From positions 470,725 through 534,724 of the forward strand of contig CAZRMV010000001.1 in assembly GCA_964601275.1 (NCBI GenBank): a stretch of DNA of 64,000 nt. The letters are read 5' to 3'. The stretch comes from JAOZPE01 sp964601275. GTDB lineage: Bacteria; Krumholzibacteriota; Krumholzibacteriia; JAJRXK01. The notes below the pieces were generated by a model, which was not told the DNA's origin, did no database searches, and saw only the letters and a program-made list of their open reading frames with translations. Shown here piece after piece: positions 34,589 to 42,996 of this stretch (position 1 is the stretch's first letter; each line of letters begins with the position of its first letter). Made by a program: the position numbers and the translations under genes.

Positions 34589-35740
34589 CTACAGGGCCTT
34601 GACCATCTCCTCCAACTGGATGTCGCGGTGGACCAGCTCCGACCGGAAGGGTTCGGCCGGAATGCTCCGCTCCAGGGGGACCACACCACGTTCGGTGACC
34701 TGGCCCTTGGCGATCATGGAGGCCGCGATGGCGGTGGGATATCCCGTCATCCGCATCATCGCGGTGATGCCGTTTTCCTTGTCGAAACGGTCGATGATCT
34801 GGGTTCGGACGACCAGGGGGATGTTGTTCTTCATACCCTCGGCGGTGACCCGCAGCAAGACGACATCGGCCTCCTGGTAATCGCACTGTTCCTTGATGAG
34901 TTCGGCCAGTTGCTCGCGGGGGGTGACCACGGTGCCGTCTTCGAGCGTCTTGGGTTCGCGGGAGAAAAGCCCCTCTTCGTAGAAGTGGCGCATCTTCTCG
35001 CCGTGTCCGGGGTAGCGGATGGTCTTGTAGTCCATGTTGGCGACCTTGTGCCCGAGGGTCCGCGGGAGGGTGGAGAGCCCTCCGGAGGTGTTGAAGCACT
35101 CGAGCTCGCCGAACGGCTCGGGAAAGCGGATGGGTTCGATGTCGGTCAGTGGCTCGACGGTGAAGAGTTCTCCGTCGCGCATGACCAGGCAGGGCTCGCT
35201 GTACTCGTTCAACAACCCTTCCACGTTGAAGGTCAACATGTAATCGAAATCGCCCTGGGGTTTCTGCGGCAGCCCGCCGACGCGGATCTGCAGATTGTCC
35301 ACCCGGGTCAGCCGGGCGCAGGCATCGGCCGCCAAGAGGACCGCCAACCCGGGAGCCAGCCCGAGGTCGGGGATGACGATGATCCCGGCCTCCTTGGCCG
35401 GCGTGTCCAGTTCGAGCTGCTGTTCAACCACCGAGGTGTTTCCACCGAGATCGACCAGATGGGTCTTCGCCGCGATGGCATCCTCGGTGAGCGCCAGGTT
35501 GTACTGGTAGGGAAGGGCGTTGATGGCCACGTCCATGTCTTCCATGACGACGCGGCACTCTTCACGGTTCTCCGCGTTGATCGGTTCAGGTTCGACGCGC
35601 GGGTCGTCCAGCCAGGAGCAGACGTCATCGAGCTGCTCGGAGTCATTGTCGACGATCACGATTTCGGTCTCGGGGTCGCGCAGCAGGTCGAAGGCGATGG
35701 CGCGTCCCTGCTGGCCGGCGCCGAAGAGGACGTATTTCAT
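34589..35740 (-). CDS. Saccharopine dehydrogenase-family NAD(P)-dependent oxidoreductase
   Basis: A 383-residue protein with an N-terminal Rossmann fold (KYVLFGAGQQGRAIAFDLL, IVIVDND) and the central saccharopine dehydrogenase C-terminal-type domain (VDLGGNTSVVEQQLEL, VIPDLGLAPGLAVLLA, RVGGLPQKPQGDFDYMLTFNVEGLLNEY, HKVANMDYKTIRYPGHGEKM). Relatives act on lysine, saccharopine or carboxynorspermidine, and the exact substrate cannot be read here. The ATG at 35740 opens directly into the nucleotide-binding strand. It heads the operon that continues with the M61 peptidase and the mutase genes, which hints at amino-acid breakdown. Confidence 0.82.
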   Translation of the reverse strand: MKYVLFGAGQQGRAIAFDLLRDPETEIVIVDNDSEQLDDVCSWLDDPRVEPEPINAENREECRVVMEDMDVAINALPYQYNLALTEDAIAAKTHLVDLGGNTSVVEQQLELDTPAKEAGIIVIPDLGLAPGLAVLLAADACARLTRVDNLQIRVGGLPQKPQGDFDYMLTFNVEGLLNEYSEPCLVMRDGELFTVEPLTDIEPIRFPEPFGELECFNTSGGLSTLPRTLGHKVANMDYKTIRYPGHGEKMRHFYEEGLFSREPKTLEDGTVVTPREQLAELIKEQCDYQEADVVLLRVTAEGMKNNIPLVVRTQIIDRFDKENGITAMMRMTGYPTAIAASMIAKGQVTERGVVPLERSIPAEPFRSELVHRDIQLEEMVKAL

Positions 35741-35985
35741 CTTGCGTCGGATCCTTGCTGAAGAGGAAGAAGCCTTGGCGAAAGCCGAAGCGGTGAAAAC
35801 ATCTATGAGAAGACGGGGAAGTAGGTTAGGGCAGAGCCATTCCTCTGGCAAGGCGAAAGCGAGAGAGCCGGTCCAAGCGGTCCGAATCCTGCAACCCGGG
35901 CGGGTAGGGGGGAGAAGAAACCATTGTCCCGATTACGCCTCGACGGGGCGTGCCCGGGAAAAGCACCCCGAAACCGGCCAAGGCC

Positions 35986-36330
35986 ATGCGCATCATCTTC
36001 TCGGTTCTCCTTCTGTCGTTCGTGGTCCTGCTGGGGGTGGTCCTCACCAGCAGCGCGCCGCCCCTTCTTGTCAGCAACCAGACGCCCCTGGAGGTCAAGG
36101 CCCTGCGGGTCGAGGTGGGCGGGGACCGGCAGACCCTCCCGGGGCTCTCTCCCGGCGAACACCGCCGGATTCCCCTGCGGCTCAAGGAGGACGGCATCCT
36201 GGCGGTCGAGGTGGTCTTCCAGGACGGGAGCCGCCGCCAGGTGGACGGCGGATACTTCACTCCGGCCATGGACCAGTCGAAGGTCCTCACCATCGTTTCC
36301 GCCGATTCCCTCACCCTCTTGACGCGCTGA
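35986..36330 (+). CDS. Membrane-anchored hypothetical protein
   Basis: A 114-residue protein with one N-terminal hydrophobic segment (IIFSVLLLSFVVLLGVVL) and a small soluble domain containing LVSNQTPLEVKALRVEVGG, LSPGEHRRIPLRL and ILAVEVVFQDGS, reminiscent of a beta-sandwich. No family recognised. The ATG at 35986 is preceded by AAGG; a GTG at 35950 would add 12 basic residues. It is divergent from the saccharopine dehydrogenase-like gene, about 245 bases apart, a gap in which I see no other gene. Confidence 0.5.
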   Translation: MRIIFSVLLLSFVVLLGVVLTSSAPPLLVSNQTPLEVKALRVEVGGDRQTLPGLSPGEHRRIPLRLKEDGILAVEVVFQDGSRRQVDGGYFTPAMDQSKVLTIVSADSLTLLTR

Positions 36331-36541
36331 CCGCCGCCGCGCGGGCCGGAGGGGGCGAAATTCCCGGTGGTGGAGTTCGATCTCCTCGACTAAGATTTCC
36401 ATGACGGAAGAAAAGCGGCGAGTTCCTCGCCCTTCCGGCACCGGCGGGAGCCTCGCTCCACGCGGTCACAACTTCGCCTTGCAACCGGTCCACCGCTTGC
36501 CCCCTGCTCCCGCCGCGGTTCTTCGACGCGAGGAGGGCGGC

Positions 36542-36808
36542 ATGGTGCAGCTGAGAAGCCCGGCGACGGAGCGATCCAGACCGACCGGGTCGAAGGTTCC
36601 CCTCCTTCGGACATCCCGCAGCGACCTGGCCATGCTCTACGAATCGAAGCTTCGTTGGGCGGGCATCGACTACAATACGGAAATCCTGGATGGGACTTCA
36701 CCTTCTCCCCGCGTTGCCGGGCAGAAGGAAGTGAGGGTGAGCGTCCCGGAGGATCGTCTCGAGGAAGCACGGCGTCTGCTCGCCGTCCTGGACGACGACG
36801 TCCTCTAG
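36542..36808 (+). CDS. DUF2007-like small protein
   Basis: An 88-residue protein; the ATG follows GAGGAGGG by five bases. The core VPLLRTSRSDLAMLYESKLRWAG cut at ...GIDYNTEI and VRVSVPEDRLEEARRLLAVL resembles the DUF2007 (putative signal-transducing protein) fold: a ferredoxin-like domain in which one strand-helix is followed by the V-P-x-x-x-x-x-A-x-x-x-L end. Function of the family is unknown. Its last four bases overlap the end of the convergent exonuclease gene. Confidence 0.6.
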   Translation: MVQLRSPATERSRPTGSKVPLLRTSRSDLAMLYESKLRWAGIDYNTEILDGTSPSPRVAGQKEVRVSVPEDRLEEARRLLAVLDDDVL

Positions 36809-37692
36809 CTCGAAACGGGGTGGCGGCGCGGGATCCGCGCCGCCACCCGGGCGAGTCCCCAACGCTCGGCGAAGGCGTCGAGGGTTGCCGGGTCGGCCCC
36901 TTCATAGAGGAGATCTTCGGGCTGGAGTCCGAGAGGCAGGCCGGTCTCCACCGTGGCCAGGCGCCGGCTCAGGAACGCGTCCTGGCGTCCTTCTTCCAGC
37001 TTGCGCCGCAGACTCTTCGCCCCGCGCAGGGGCAGGCCTTCCACCTCGTCCAGCCTCCGGTAGATCTCATCGAGATCATTGAATTCCTCCAGGAGCGCGG
37101 CGGCGCTCTTGGCGCCGACTCCCCGGACCCCGGGAATGTTGTCGCTGGCGTCTCCCATCAGGGCCAGGAAGTCGACGACCTGCGTGGCGCGCACTCCCAT
37201 GCGCTGGGGAACGTCCTCGTGGCCATAGTGGATTCCCTTGACCAGGTCGAAGATCCTCAAGCCCGGGCGAAGGATCTGGGAGAGATCCTTGTCCTGGGTG
37301 ACCACCATCACCGAGAGTCCCTTCTCCAGAAGGCTCAGGGCCAGCGTGGCCAACAGGTCGTCGGCCTCGACCCCCTTCTCCAGGAGCGTCGTGATTCCCA
37401 TGGCCCGGGTGAGCGCGGGGCAGAGGGGGAACTGGGGGACGAGATCGTCGGGGGGCTCGCCGCGGTTGGCTTTGTAGCGGGGGAAGATCTCGTTGCGGAA
37501 GGTGATGCGTCCGGCGTCGAAGGCCACCGCGAGATAGCGGGGCGAGTGGTCGCGCAGGAAGCGCTGCAGGCTCATTCCCAACCCGAAGACGGCGTTGACC
37601 GGGGTGCCGTCGGGAGCTTCGATGGGGCGCATCGAATAGTATGAGCGGAATACGTAGGCGCTTCCGTCGATGAGCCAGGCGGTCTCGGGCAC
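36805..37692 (-). CDS. Stand-alone 5'-3' exonuclease (FEN-like, Pol I N-terminal type)
   Basis: A 295-residue nuclease equivalent to the 5'-nuclease domain of DNA polymerase I without the polymerase. Metal-binding acidic residues are visible in AWLIDGSAYVFRSYYS, AVAFDAGRITFRNEI, GVEADDLLATLA, VTQDKDLSQIL and LMGDASDNIPGVRGVG; the last also begins the helix-hairpin-helix (GVGAKSAAALLEEF). ATG at 37692 is three residues before the first conserved Asp region. It probably removes RNA primers or flaps in the cytoplasm. Whether the genome also has a full-length Pol I cannot be seen here. Confidence 0.9.
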   Translation of the reverse strand: MPETAWLIDGSAYVFRSYYSMRPIEAPDGTPVNAVFGLGMSLQRFLRDHSPRYLAVAFDAGRITFRNEIFPRYKANRGEPPDDLVPQFPLCPALTRAMGITTLLEKGVEADDLLATLALSLLEKGLSVMVVTQDKDLSQILRPGLRIFDLVKGIHYGHEDVPQRMGVRATQVVDFLALMGDASDNIPGVRGVGAKSAAALLEEFNDLDEIYRRLDEVEGLPLRGAKSLRRKLEEGRQDAFLSRRLATVETGLPLGLQPEDLLYEGADPATLDAFAERWGLARVAARIPRRHPVSS

Positions 37693-37786
37693 GTGGTTCC
37701 CTCGTTTCTCGAAGACACCATGGGCGTTGCGGGAACGCCGGGACGTCCAGGGTTGCGTTCCAGCCTACCCGAAAAGACCGCGCGGG

Positions 37787-38509
37787 TCAGTCTCCATCGC
37801 CGAACATGAACCCGACCCTTGCTCCGCCGAACCCGCCCTCGAATTCGTTGAAACCGTCCAGCCCGGACCACCGCCAGCCCAGTTCGAAGCCCAGGCTCAG
37901 CGCGGTAGCCACGTGGAAATCGACCCCGGTCATCACCTGGAAATCTCCGCTGTCCTGCTGGATGACCGATCCGGCCGAGCTCGGGGGCGCGATCTCGGTG
38001 CGCAACGAGGCCCACTCGGCCTCACCGTGTGCGTATCCGCCTCCCACCCCCAGGTAGGCCGCTCCGCCCCGCCAGTTCTTGTAGATGCGGAAATTGACCC
38101 CGGCCCCGTACACCCTCGAGTCGATGTTCCGGAAGCTCTGCAACCCGCTTCCCGCCGTGGCGAAGACCCGGATGTTGTTCGGGTCGGTGATGCGACGGTA
38201 CAGGCCGTAGGGCTCGATACTCCAACCCTGGCCCAGATTGAACTCGATCCCGCCGGTGCCGTAGTACCCGAACTTCCAGTCCGAGAAACTGTAGACGGGG
38301 ACGGTGGTCACGGGATCGTAGACGGTGGAGGAGGCCTGGAAGGCTCCCTGGAAACCGAAGGCGCCGTTGATCCGGACCGCCCATGGATTGTGGAGGGTTC
38401 GTGGTGAGATGCGTCCGTGTCCCTTGTACAGGCCCCGGGCCTGGACGGAGGAGACACAGAAGATCCCGGCTACGGCCAGAGCCGCCGCGAAGATGATCGT
38501 GCGTCGCAT
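37787..38509 (-). CDS. Outer-membrane beta-barrel protein, hypothetical
   Basis: A 240-residue protein with a signal peptide (TIIFAAALAVAGIFCVSSVQA-R, written here only by its core AAALAVAGIF) and alternating strands throughout (WAVRINGAFGFQGAFQ, KFGYYGTGGIEFNLG, YGAGVNFRIYKNW, AAYLGVGGGYAHG, ALSLGFELGWRWSG, GGARVGFMFGDGD). The periodic Gly/aromatic pattern is that of an OmpA-like or OMP_b-brl barrel. It differs from most barrels in ending with Asp rather than an aromatic residue. Function unknown. Confidence 0.6.
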   Translation of the reverse strand: MRRTIIFAAALAVAGIFCVSSVQARGLYKGHGRISPRTLHNPWAVRINGAFGFQGAFQASSTVYDPVTTVPVYSFSDWKFGYYGTGGIEFNLGQGWSIEPYGLYRRITDPNNIRVFATAGSGLQSFRNIDSRVYGAGVNFRIYKNWRGGAAYLGVGGGYAHGEAEWASLRTEIAPPSSAGSVIQQDSGDFQVMTGVDFHVATALSLGFELGWRWSGLDGFNEFEGGFGGARVGFMFGDGD

Positions 38510-38612
38510 GAGGGTGATCTCCCTGGAAGGCGATCGGGGCGACGAGCCAGGGTGTCTTCATGCTACTGCAGAAGCGCAGATTCCACCAGCCCGCCCTGCC
38601 GCTTCCGTCGTC

Positions 38613-39437
38613 TCAGACGCGGTCGGCCGAGGAGAGACCTTCGCCGGGGAAACGGTGGGGACGGACGGAATCGAGGGCGTGGAAGGCCTCGGTCGATTCG
38701 GCCGAGGCCCAGCACTGCCGCTGGGCTTCGGTCTCGAATTCGAGCATCGACTGCAAGTCGTTGTCCAGGCTGTTGTTGGTCGCCAGCTTGATGTAGCGGG
38801 CCGCGGTCCGGGGGGCTTTGGCCAGGCGGTGGGCCAGTCGGCTGGTATGCTCCCGCAGGTGCGAGTGGGCCACGACCTGGTGGACGAGTCCGATCTCCTG
38901 CGCCTCCTCCGCCTCGATGCGCTTGCCGGTGAGCATCATCTCCAGGGCCCTGCCCTGTCCGATGAGGCGCGGAAGGAAGTAGCTCCCCCCCCAATCCGGG
39001 TGCAGGCCGGCCTGGATGAAGCTCTGCTGGAAGGCGGCGTGTTCCCCGGCCACCCGCAGATCGCAGGCGAGCGCCAGGTTGCACCCCGCGCTCGCGGCGA
39101 GGCCGTTGACCATGGCGACGATGGGCTTGGGACAGTCATGGAGGAGCGAGACGATGCGTCGCCCCTGGTCGATGAAGGGAAGCAGGTGCTCGAAACCCTC
39201 GCCGCCGGCCTTCATGCGGCTCAGGCGCCCGGGGTCTTCGCCGACACTGAAGCTTCGTCCCGCGCCGGTGATGACGATCGATCCGATCTCCTGGTCGTCC
39301 TGGGCGGCCAGGAGCGCCTGGAGCAACTCTTCGGCCGTGTCGGGGTCGATGGCGTTGTGCCGTTCGGGACGGTTCAGGGTGATCCAGGCGACCGCGCCGT
39401 CCTTCTCGAAGAGGATGGATTCGAATTGAAGGCCCAT
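38613..39437 (-). CDS. Enoyl-CoA hydratase/isomerase family protein (PaaG-like)
   Basis: A 274-residue crotonase-fold enzyme acting on acyl-CoA. Visible: AWITLNRPERHNAID, SIVITGAGRSFSVGEDP (first oxyanion region), MVNGLAASAGCNLALACDL and GLHPDWGGSYFLPRLIG. Classical hydratases have Glu in both the second and third segments; here these are Asn and Asp, as in the isomerase branch that includes PaaG. It is therefore more likely an isomerase than a hydratase. ATG at 39437 has GGAGA seven bases upstream; a longer frame upstream has no ribosome site. A FabL-like reductase gene lies 180 bases upstream on the same strand. Confidence 0.82.
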   Translation of the reverse strand: MGLQFESILFEKDGAVAWITLNRPERHNAIDPDTAEELLQALLAAQDDQEIGSIVITGAGRSFSVGEDPGRLSRMKAGGEGFEHLLPFIDQGRRIVSLLHDCPKPIVAMVNGLAASAGCNLALACDLRVAGEHAAFQQSFIQAGLHPDWGGSYFLPRLIGQGRALEMMLTGKRIEAEEAQEIGLVHQVVAHSHLREHTSRLAHRLAKAPRTAARYIKLATNNSLDNDLQSMLEFETEAQRQCWASAESTEAFHALDSVRPHRFPGEGLSSADRV

Positions 39438-39616
39438 GTCGTCTCCGGGGAATCGGGGGTGAAGCGGCGTACGCCGGACGCGTGCCACGGCGACACTTTA
39501 GCCACGGGGCCCGGTCCGGCGCAACGATGTCCTGGGCGCTTCGCACCCCGGGGCCTGGGGGTGTCCGCATCGCGGTGGATCCTCGGCGCGCCGCGGGGTG
39601 GGAGCGATGGCTCGAT

Positions 39617-40429
39617 TCAGCCCACCACTTCTTCGCCGCCGTCGATCCCGATGATGTTTCCGCTCACGAACGCGCAGTCATCCTCGGCCAGGGCACCCAG
39701 GGCCTTGGCGACGTCCTCCGGGGTGGTGAGCCGGCCGGTGGGGTTGCGCCGGCGGGATTCCTCGAGCAGGATGTCGTGCCCGGGGATCTTGCGCAGCGCG
39801 GGGGTGTCGGTCACCCCGGCCCGCAGGGTGTTGGCGCGAATGCCCATGGGAGCCAGTTCGAAGGTGAGCTGACGGATGTGGGCCTCCAGCGCCGCCTTGG
39901 CCGCCGAGACCGCCCCGTAGGTGGGGATGACCCGGGTGCTGCCGCTGGAGGTCATGGCGAAGATGCTGCTGCCCGGTCCCATCAGACGGCGGGACACCAC
40001 GTCCTGCACCCAGTAGATCAGGGAGTTCGCCATGACGTTCAGGGTCATCTCGATGTTCTTCTGGGTCAGGCCCGGTTTTCCGTTCTCCTCGATGAAGGGC
40101 TTGAGGGTTCCGAAGGCCAAGGAGTGCATGAAGACCTTGATGCTGGCCGGGGCCTTCTCTCCCAGGTACGCGACGAAATCGTCCAGGGCCTTGTTGCGTT
40201 CCTGTTCGTCGGCCGCGTTCATGTTCACGAACCAGGCCTCCCGCCCGCAGGCGGCGATGTCCTCCTTCACCTGCTCCACCATCGGTAGGGTGGCGCGCCG
40301 GTCGAGGTGCACGCCGAAGATGTGCATCCCCTTGGACGCCAGGTGGCGGGCGGTCGCGGCGCCGAAGCCGCTGCTCGCCCCGAGGATGAGGGCCCAGTGG
40401 TCCTGGAGGCTGCTGGAAAACTCGCTCAC
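39617..40429 (-). CDS. Enoyl-ACP reductase, FabL-like short-chain dehydrogenase
   Basis: A 270-residue SDR-fold protein. The NAD(P) motif is LILGASSGFGAATARHLA, then FMHSLAFGTLKPF, TSSGSTRVIPTYGAVSAAKAALEAH with a Tyr-x6-Lys pair, and the C-terminal SGNIIGIDGG. The Y-x6-K spacing (rather than Y-x3-K) is that of enoyl-ACP reductases FabI and FabL, and ADTP-like DTPALRKIPGHDILLEESRRRNP cut here at DTPALRKIPGH closely follows FabL. It would reduce trans-2-enoyl-ACP in the last step of fatty-acid elongation. Confidence 0.72.
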   Translation of the reverse strand: MSEFSSSLQDHWALILGASSGFGAATARHLASKGMHIFGVHLDRRATLPMVEQVKEDIAACGREAWFVNMNAADEQERNKALDDFVAYLGEKAPASIKVFMHSLAFGTLKPFIEENGKPGLTQKNIEMTLNVMANSLIYWVQDVVSRRLMGPGSSIFAMTSSGSTRVIPTYGAVSAAKAALEAHIRQLTFELAPMGIRANTLRAGVTDTPALRKIPGHDILLEESRRRNPTGRLTTPEDVAKALGALAEDDCAFVSGNIIGIDGGEEVVG

Positions 40430-40596
40430 TTCGATCCCTTCCGGCTGAATCCGGGGTCCCGCCCCCTGGGGGAGGGCGTCTTCGATGGCAGCATTCTAAC
40501 GACCGTTCGAGGATTCCGCCAAGGCGGGCCCCGCCGGGGCCCTTGTCCGCCGGCCGGAGGCCGCCTAAGCTCGTGGCGGGGAAAGGAGGCCGGATC

Positions 40597-40893
40597 ATGG
40601 AGGAAACCCTGGCCTGGGAGTTGCGGATCGAGGGAAGGGTGCAGGGGGTGGCCTATCGCTGGTCCGCGCGGCAGAAGGCCGAGGAGCTGGGGCTGGTGGG
40701 ATGGGTGCGGAACGAGGCGGATGGGAGCGTACTCTGCCGGGTGCGCGGCCCTGCGCCCGTGGTCGAGGACTTCGTCGCCTGGTGTGGGAAGGGCCCGCCC
40801 GCGGCGCGGGTCCAGCGGGTGACGCGCCGGCTTCTGGAGGGGGCGGAGGCGGCAGAGTTGGAAGGCGGCCCGGGGTTCTCGATCCGGGCCTAG
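40597..40893 (+). CDS. acyP: Acylphosphatase
   Basis: A 98-residue protein with the acylphosphatase signature: GRVQGVAYRWSAR, where R21 binds phosphate, and GLVGWVRNEADGSV, where N39 positions the nucleophilic water. It hydrolyses acyl phosphates in the cytoplasm. The ATG at 40597 follows AAAGGAGG by six bases, so the start is secure even though the frame is open upstream. The last 15 residues are Glu/Ala-rich. The 240 bases behind it contain no gene that I can support. Confidence 0.92.
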   Translation: MEETLAWELRIEGRVQGVAYRWSARQKAEELGLVGWVRNEADGSVLCRVRGPAPVVEDFVAWCGKGPPAARVQRVTRRLLEGAEAAELEGGPGFSIRA

Positions 40894-41133
40894 GGAGGCG
40901 TCCGCGTGGGGGGGCCGGGAACGCCGCACGCTTTCCTGCTGCGGAAGACCCCGGCCCGCCCCTATCATGGGAGGCGTTGGCCGGCTGGAACGTCCCTTGC
41001 GGGGCCGGCAAGGGGCTCCGCGCTCCGAGTCGCCGCACGGCGGATTTCCAGCGCAGGGGGTCCCGGAAACCGATCGTGGGGCGCCTTGCCGGCCGGACCA
41101 CCCCGGGGCGCCGTCTCCAACCGGACGAGTGAC

Positions 41134-41751
41134 GTGAAGAACTTCCTCAAGAAGATGGGTGACGCCCTGGCCACCGCGCTGACCGCGCCGGTGGTCCTTC
41201 TGGTCCGCGTTTCGGTGGCCGCCGGAGGAGACGAAGCCCAGGTCTTCGGATGGGCTTCCCAGTGGGCTTCCGGCTGGTGGGGGCCTCTGGGATCCTACTG
41301 CCGCCGGGCGCTCTACCGCCGATTGCTCGATTCCTGCGCCCCGGATGTCTGCATCTCCTATGGAACGATCTTCAGCCGGCCGGGGGCCCGGCTGGGCCGG
41401 CGGGTCTATGTGGGCGCCTACTGCAACCTCGGACTGGCGCATCTGGAGGACGACGTGCTCCTGGGGTCGGGGGTGCACGTCCTCTCGGGCAAGCGGCAGC
41501 ATTTCTTCGACGATCCGAACCGTCCCATACGCGATCAGGGTGGACGTTTCGAGGTGGTGCGGGTGGGTCGGGGAAGCTGGCTGGGCAACGGAGCCATCGT
41601 GATGGCAGATGTCGGCGAGGGGTGCGTGGTGGCGGCGGGCAGCGTGGTGATCCACCCGGTCGAGGACGGGGCGATCGTGGGCGGCAACCCCGCCAAGGTT
41701 CTCGGCCGGAGATCCCAGGACGATTCCCCTCCGGAAGGAGAACAGCAGTGA
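41134..41751 (+). CDS. Left-handed beta-helix acyltransferase (sugar O-acetyltransferase type)
   Basis: A 205-residue protein. The first 70 residues contain an amphipathic or membrane-associated stretch (ALTAPVVLLVRVSVAAGG); from residue 85 on hexapeptide-like turns follow (ARLGRRVYVGAYCNLGLAHL, DDVLLGSGVHVLSG, GSWLGNGAIVMADVGEGCVVAAGSVV cut here at GNGAIVMADV, GGNPAKVLGR). The ending GxGxVV...GNPAKxI is the hallmark of NodL/WbbJ/LacA-type acetyltransferases modifying surface sugars. GTG at 41134 is the likely start but has only a weak ribosome site. The stop overlaps the next glycosyltransferase (GTGA), which supports a role in polysaccharide decoration. Confidence 0.78.
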   Translation: MKNFLKKMGDALATALTAPVVLLVRVSVAAGGDEAQVFGWASQWASGWWGPLGSYCRRALYRRLLDSCAPDVCISYGTIFSRPGARLGRRVYVGAYCNLGLAHLEDDVLLGSGVHVLSGKRQHFFDDPNRPIRDQGGRFEVVRVGRGSWLGNGAIVMADVGEGCVVAAGSVVIHPVEDGAIVGGNPAKVLGRRSQDDSPPEGEQQ

Positions 41752-42962
41752 TCGAGACGCAGGCGCCCGCCCCGGCCTCTTTCCGCCTCCAGGGCGCACA
41801 GGAGGAGCCGCGGCACCACCGGATCCTCTTGGTGACCGAGTGGTTCCTGCCGTACGTGGGCGGCTCGGTGAACCTCTTCGTGAACACCTACGGGCGATAT
41901 CCCGAGGGCCAGGTGCACGTCTTGACCGGGCATCCCCTGCACAACATCGGCACCGAGGGCCCTCCGTCGCCCATGCCGGTGACCCGGGTGAGCCTGAAAC
42001 GCTACGGGTTCCTGCGACCGGAGTCGCTGATGCTCTACATCCGGATGACCTGGGCGGCCATCCGCCTGCACCGCAGTTTCCGTCCCGAGGTGGTCCACTG
42101 CGGGCACATCCTTCCCGAGGCGCCGGTGGCCTGGGTCCTCAAGAAACTCTTCGGGACGCCCTACGTGGTCTACATCCACGGCGAGGAGGCCGCGATCCAA
42201 CGTCACTACAAGTGGAAGCGGCGACTGATGCCCCGCTTCTACAACGCGGCGGCGGCGGTGATCGCCAACTCGCGCAACGGGGTCGAACTCCTGGAAGACC
42301 TGGGAGTCCGCAAGGATCGCATCCGGGTCATTCCCCTGGGGGTCGATCCCCAGCGATTCACCCCGGCTCCCCGGACCGAAGACGGCGAGATCCGTCTCTT
42401 GAGTGTGGGCAGGCTTCAACCGCGCAAGGGGCACGCCCACGTCCTGCGGGCAATGGTGAAACTGCGCGATCGTTTTCCACGGCTCCGGTACTGGATCGCG
42501 GGAACCGGAGGAGAAAAGACCGTCCTGCGCAATCTCACTGCCGAGCTGGGACTGGAGGACGTGGTGCGTTTTTTGGGCTACGTGCCCGACGAAGACCTTC
42601 CCGATCTCTACCGCCAGTGCGATCTCTTCATCCTGGCCAATCGCCGGCTCTCCAATGACGACATGGAAGGCTTCGGCATCGTGTTCCTGGAGGCGGCCGC
42701 CTCCGGGCTTCCGGTGATCGGGGGCATCACCGGCGGCGTCCCCGACGCGGTGAACGATGGGGTGAACGGTTTCCTGGTCGACACCGAGGACATCGACGCC
42801 ATCGCGGACGCGGTGGCCCGGCTCGTCGACGATCCCATCTTGCGGCGGCGCATGTCCCGGGAGGGCCGCAAGTGGGCCGAGGACCACAGTTGGGAACTCT
42901 ATTCCCGGCGGATCCTCGCCTTGAGCGCCGAGGTGTTGCCCCAGGCTCGGGCGGGATCCTGA
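41748..42962 (+). CDS. Glycosyltransferase family 4 (GT-B fold)
   Basis: A 404-residue retaining glycosyltransferase. It has the N-terminal LLVTEWFLPYVGGSVNLF acceptor-side region, VYIHGEEAA, a donor domain starting LLSVGRLQPRKGH, and the E-x7-E nucleotide-sugar motif in EGFGIVFLEAAASGLPVIGG. The GTG at 41748 overlaps the preceding stop (GTGA) and has GGAAGGAG upstream. It is cytoplasmic or peripheral to the inner membrane and probably adds one sugar to a lipid-linked precursor of the surface polysaccharide. Donor and acceptor cannot be deduced. Confidence 0.88.
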   Translation: MIETQAPAPASFRLQGAQEEPRHHRILLVTEWFLPYVGGSVNLFVNTYGRYPEGQVHVLTGHPLHNIGTEGPPSPMPVTRVSLKRYGFLRPESLMLYIRMTWAAIRLHRSFRPEVVHCGHILPEAPVAWVLKKLFGTPYVVYIHGEEAAIQRHYKWKRRLMPRFYNAAAAVIANSRNGVELLEDLGVRKDRIRVIPLGVDPQRFTPAPRTEDGEIRLLSVGRLQPRKGHAHVLRAMVKLRDRFPRLRYWIAGTGGEKTVLRNLTAELGLEDVVRFLGYVPDEDLPDLYRQCDLFILANRRLSNDDMEGFGIVFLEAAASGLPVIGGITGGVPDAVNDGVNGFLVDTEDIDAIADAVARLVDDPILRRRMSREGRKWAEDHSWELYSRRILALSAEVLPQARAGS

Positions 42963-42977
42963 GTTCTCCGCTTCGTT

Positions 42978-42992
42978 CCGGGGATGCCCCGG
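42978..42992. terminator. Small hairpin between convergent glycosyltransferase genes
   Basis: CCGGGG (42978-42983) and CCCCGG (42987-42992) form a 6-bp stem with an ATG loop in the 34-base gap between two convergent genes. It may end both transcripts but lacks a T-tract. Confidence 0.3.
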
Positions 42993-42996
42993 TGGA

